Positions 31,995-33,056 of a DNA stretch of 33,056 nucleotides are shown piece after piece. The stretch covers positions 1-33,056 of the forward strand of contig VGXV01000036.1 of NCBI GenBank assembly GCA_016873165.1, in the 5' to 3' direction. Each line of letters starts with the position of its first letter. The first letter of the stretch is position 1. The notes below the pieces were generated by a model that was not told the DNA's origin, searched no databases, and saw only the letters and a program-made list of their open reading frames with translations. Position numbers and translations under genes: made by a program. Source of the stretch: Planctomycetota bacterium (GTDB lineage: Bacteria; Planctomycetota; Brocadiia; Brocadiales; Brocadiaceae).

Positions 31995-32599
31995 ATAGAA
32001 TGGTGCGAAAACCGATTGTTTTTTCAGTGATACTGGCAATTTCAATGATTTCGCAAAGCGCTGCTCATGCGGTTTTTTACGACCTCACTGATGAGCAGAT
32101 TACACAGGCAGTTGAGTACGGTCAGAAAAATAAAGATCATGATTATGTGTTTTTCCTGGCCGAATGGGTAAGCACTTCAAAAGATTGGTATGAATGGGCG
32201 GCAATAAATACAAAATTCAGCATCGTGGCATATGAGTCCAAAAATGCGGCATTGGCGGGAAAAACATTGACGGATGAGGAAATCACACAATTCATGTTTG
32301 AGGCGGAGGGTATTTTTTCGTTTCAGGTGGTTCTCTACGGAAGTTCACCGGATTTTACGAAAGACTATCATGCAGTATTGCTTTACGGAGATAAACCGAT
32401 TCAACCCGTCTTGGAACAAAATGACATGAATGCAAAAATGATGAACATCGGTTTGAGAAAACCGTCATACTACCGCGCAATCTGCCGGTACGATTTCCCC
32501 AATTATTTTGTAGACCCTAATGCAGAAGTTATTCTGGTAATTATCAGCCCGTTGCATAAAGAACGAAGGTTCTTTTTTAATCTGGGAGGGATTCGTTAA
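31991..32599 (+). CDS. Secreted protein of unknown function (paralogue of 4982-5581)
   Basis: 202 residues with signal peptide (KPIVFSVILAISMISQSAAHA). The mature N-terminus LTDEQITQAVEYGQKNKDHDYVFF closely matches the protein at 4982-5581, and both share FQVVLYG/FTVTVYG and the C-terminal VILVIISP/ITLVVFDP strand and final F-F-L block. No catalogued domain is recognised. Coupling by ATGA overlap to an ICMT-like methyltransferase gene hints that the two products act together, but no reaction is proposed. Confidence 0.78.
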   Translation: MNRMVRKPIVFSVILAISMISQSAAHAVFYDLTDEQITQAVEYGQKNKDHDYVFFLAEWVSTSKDWYEWAAINTKFSIVAYESKNAALAGKTLTDEEITQFMFEAEGIFSFQVVLYGSSPDFTKDYHAVLLYGDKPIQPVLEQNDMNAKMMNIGLRKPSYYRAICRYDFPNYFVDPNAEVILVIISPLHKERRFFFNLGGIR

Positions 32600-32687
32600 T
32601 AGTGATGTTAAGGTCGATTAGATTTCCTGATAGGTCAATTCATAGGAGGAGACTTTTACATTTGGAAAGGAAAAAATACGTAAAGAA

Positions 32688-32885
32688 ATGAAAACAAAAT
32701 TGGATGGTTGGCATAAATTTATCATAGTGGTTTCATTTTTCTGGGCAATATTTGTTGTCTACATGAGCACACGATATGGAGCGCCCAGCGCAACTGCCGC
32801 GTTTATCGTCCTCTTTTTCCCCATAGGAGGCATCTTTGGACTAACATGGCTTGTCCGATGGGTTGTGAAAAGATTTAAGAAGTAA
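32688..32885 (+). CDS. Small two-helix membrane protein
   Basis: 65 residues: a short basic start (MKTKLDGWHK), two hydrophobic spans (FIIVVSFFWAIFVVYMS and AAFIVLFFPIGGIFGLTWLVRWVV) and a basic end (KRFKK). No family is recognised. No ribosome site is at ideal distance. Instead a nine-codon frame (TTG 32662 to TGA 32691) with AGGAGG upstream ends in an ATGA overlap with this ATG, so coupled re-initiation is possible. The 3' stretch 32886-33056 shows no gene. Confidence 0.6.
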   Translation: MKTKLDGWHKFIIVVSFFWAIFVVYMSTRYGAPSATAAFIVLFFPIGGIFGLTWLVRWVVKRFKK

Positions 32886-33056
32886 AGGACACCAACAATT
32901 TTTAGCGAAAAGGTACGCGTAAATTATAACATTATTTTGTTAAAGAATGCGTCTGAAAAAATATTTTTAAGTCGTAAGTCGAGTCGGCCACAACTTATGA
33001 CTTTTCAATGCTTTGCGACAAATATTTGCACTTGATTTTGTTCGTTACTTCCGGTA

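Noticed and set aside
31437-32045. 202-codon minus-strand frame opposite the ICMT-like gene
   Set aside because: Shadow of a well-supported methyltransferase gene; the His/Arg-rich peptide is typical of antisense frames.
1-33056. tRNA or rRNA genes
   Set aside because: No cloverleaf with TTCGAA/TTCRANY arm and CCA-type end, and no rRNA-like stretch, was found on either strand by eye.

Overview
The window (33,056 bp, about 40-45% G+C by eye) is bacterial chromosomal DNA from a Gram-negative-type organism: it has lipoprotein and signal-peptide genes, periplasmic c-type haem proteins and many short dispersed intergenic palindromes. The mix of class II (cytochrome c'-like) monohaem proteins, a single-domain globin, DUF362-ferredoxin and B12-radical SAM proteins, VWA/J-domain proteins and repeat families would fit an anammox planctomycete (Kuenenia/Brocadia type). 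That assignment is an impression from gene content, not a proven one.

Layout. 1-120: the 3' end of an IS630-type transposase, then a repeat-bearing spacer. 382-4046 (+): two ABC exporter half-transporters forming a probable heterodimer with one degenerate ATP site. 4058-7121 (-): an envelope cluster with a coiled-coil/TPR lipoprotein, a secreted protein of unknown family, a small acidic membrane protein, a TPR protein and a small hypothetical protein. 7227-12305 (-): MgtE magnesium channel, DUF362-ferredoxin protein, B12-binding radical SAM protein and an M50 (site-2 protease-like) membrane peptidase.

12591-22399: a complete type I-C CRISPR-Cas locus, all transcribed on the minus strand: cas3-cas5c-cas8c-cas7c-(four-helix-bundle protein)-cas4-cas1-cas2-leader-array. 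The array has seven repeats and six spacers. At its leader-distal end it runs into the 5' fragment of an IS1380-like transposase gene.

The locus has several unusual traits. A four-helix-bundle (S23/Avd-like) gene is tightly coupled between cas7 and cas4. A 51-codon 5' remnant of a different cas3, about 55% G+C, sits just upstream of the intact lower-G+C cas3. A short repeat encoding a Tyr-Thr-Tyr peptide is shared by the four-helix-bundle gene and the 5' end of cas4. The leader holds three copies of a 9-mer and a hairpin beside the first repeat. A cluster of GTGTCA words lies upstream of the operon. Together these suggest a mosaic operon in which the interference genes were exchanged next to an older adaptation module.

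22400-25817: an intergenic region with hairpins, then cstA (-), then about 900 bp of dispersed repeats. 25818-27643 (+): two cytochrome c'-like genes and a globin, a likely nitric-oxide or gas-ligand handling group. 27786-31156 (-): a VWA protein and a membrane J-domain protein (probable operon), then a PLP aminotransferase. 31443-32885 (+): an ICMT-like membrane methyltransferase translationally coupled to a secreted protein that is a distant paralogue of the one at 4982-5581, then a two-helix membrane protein.
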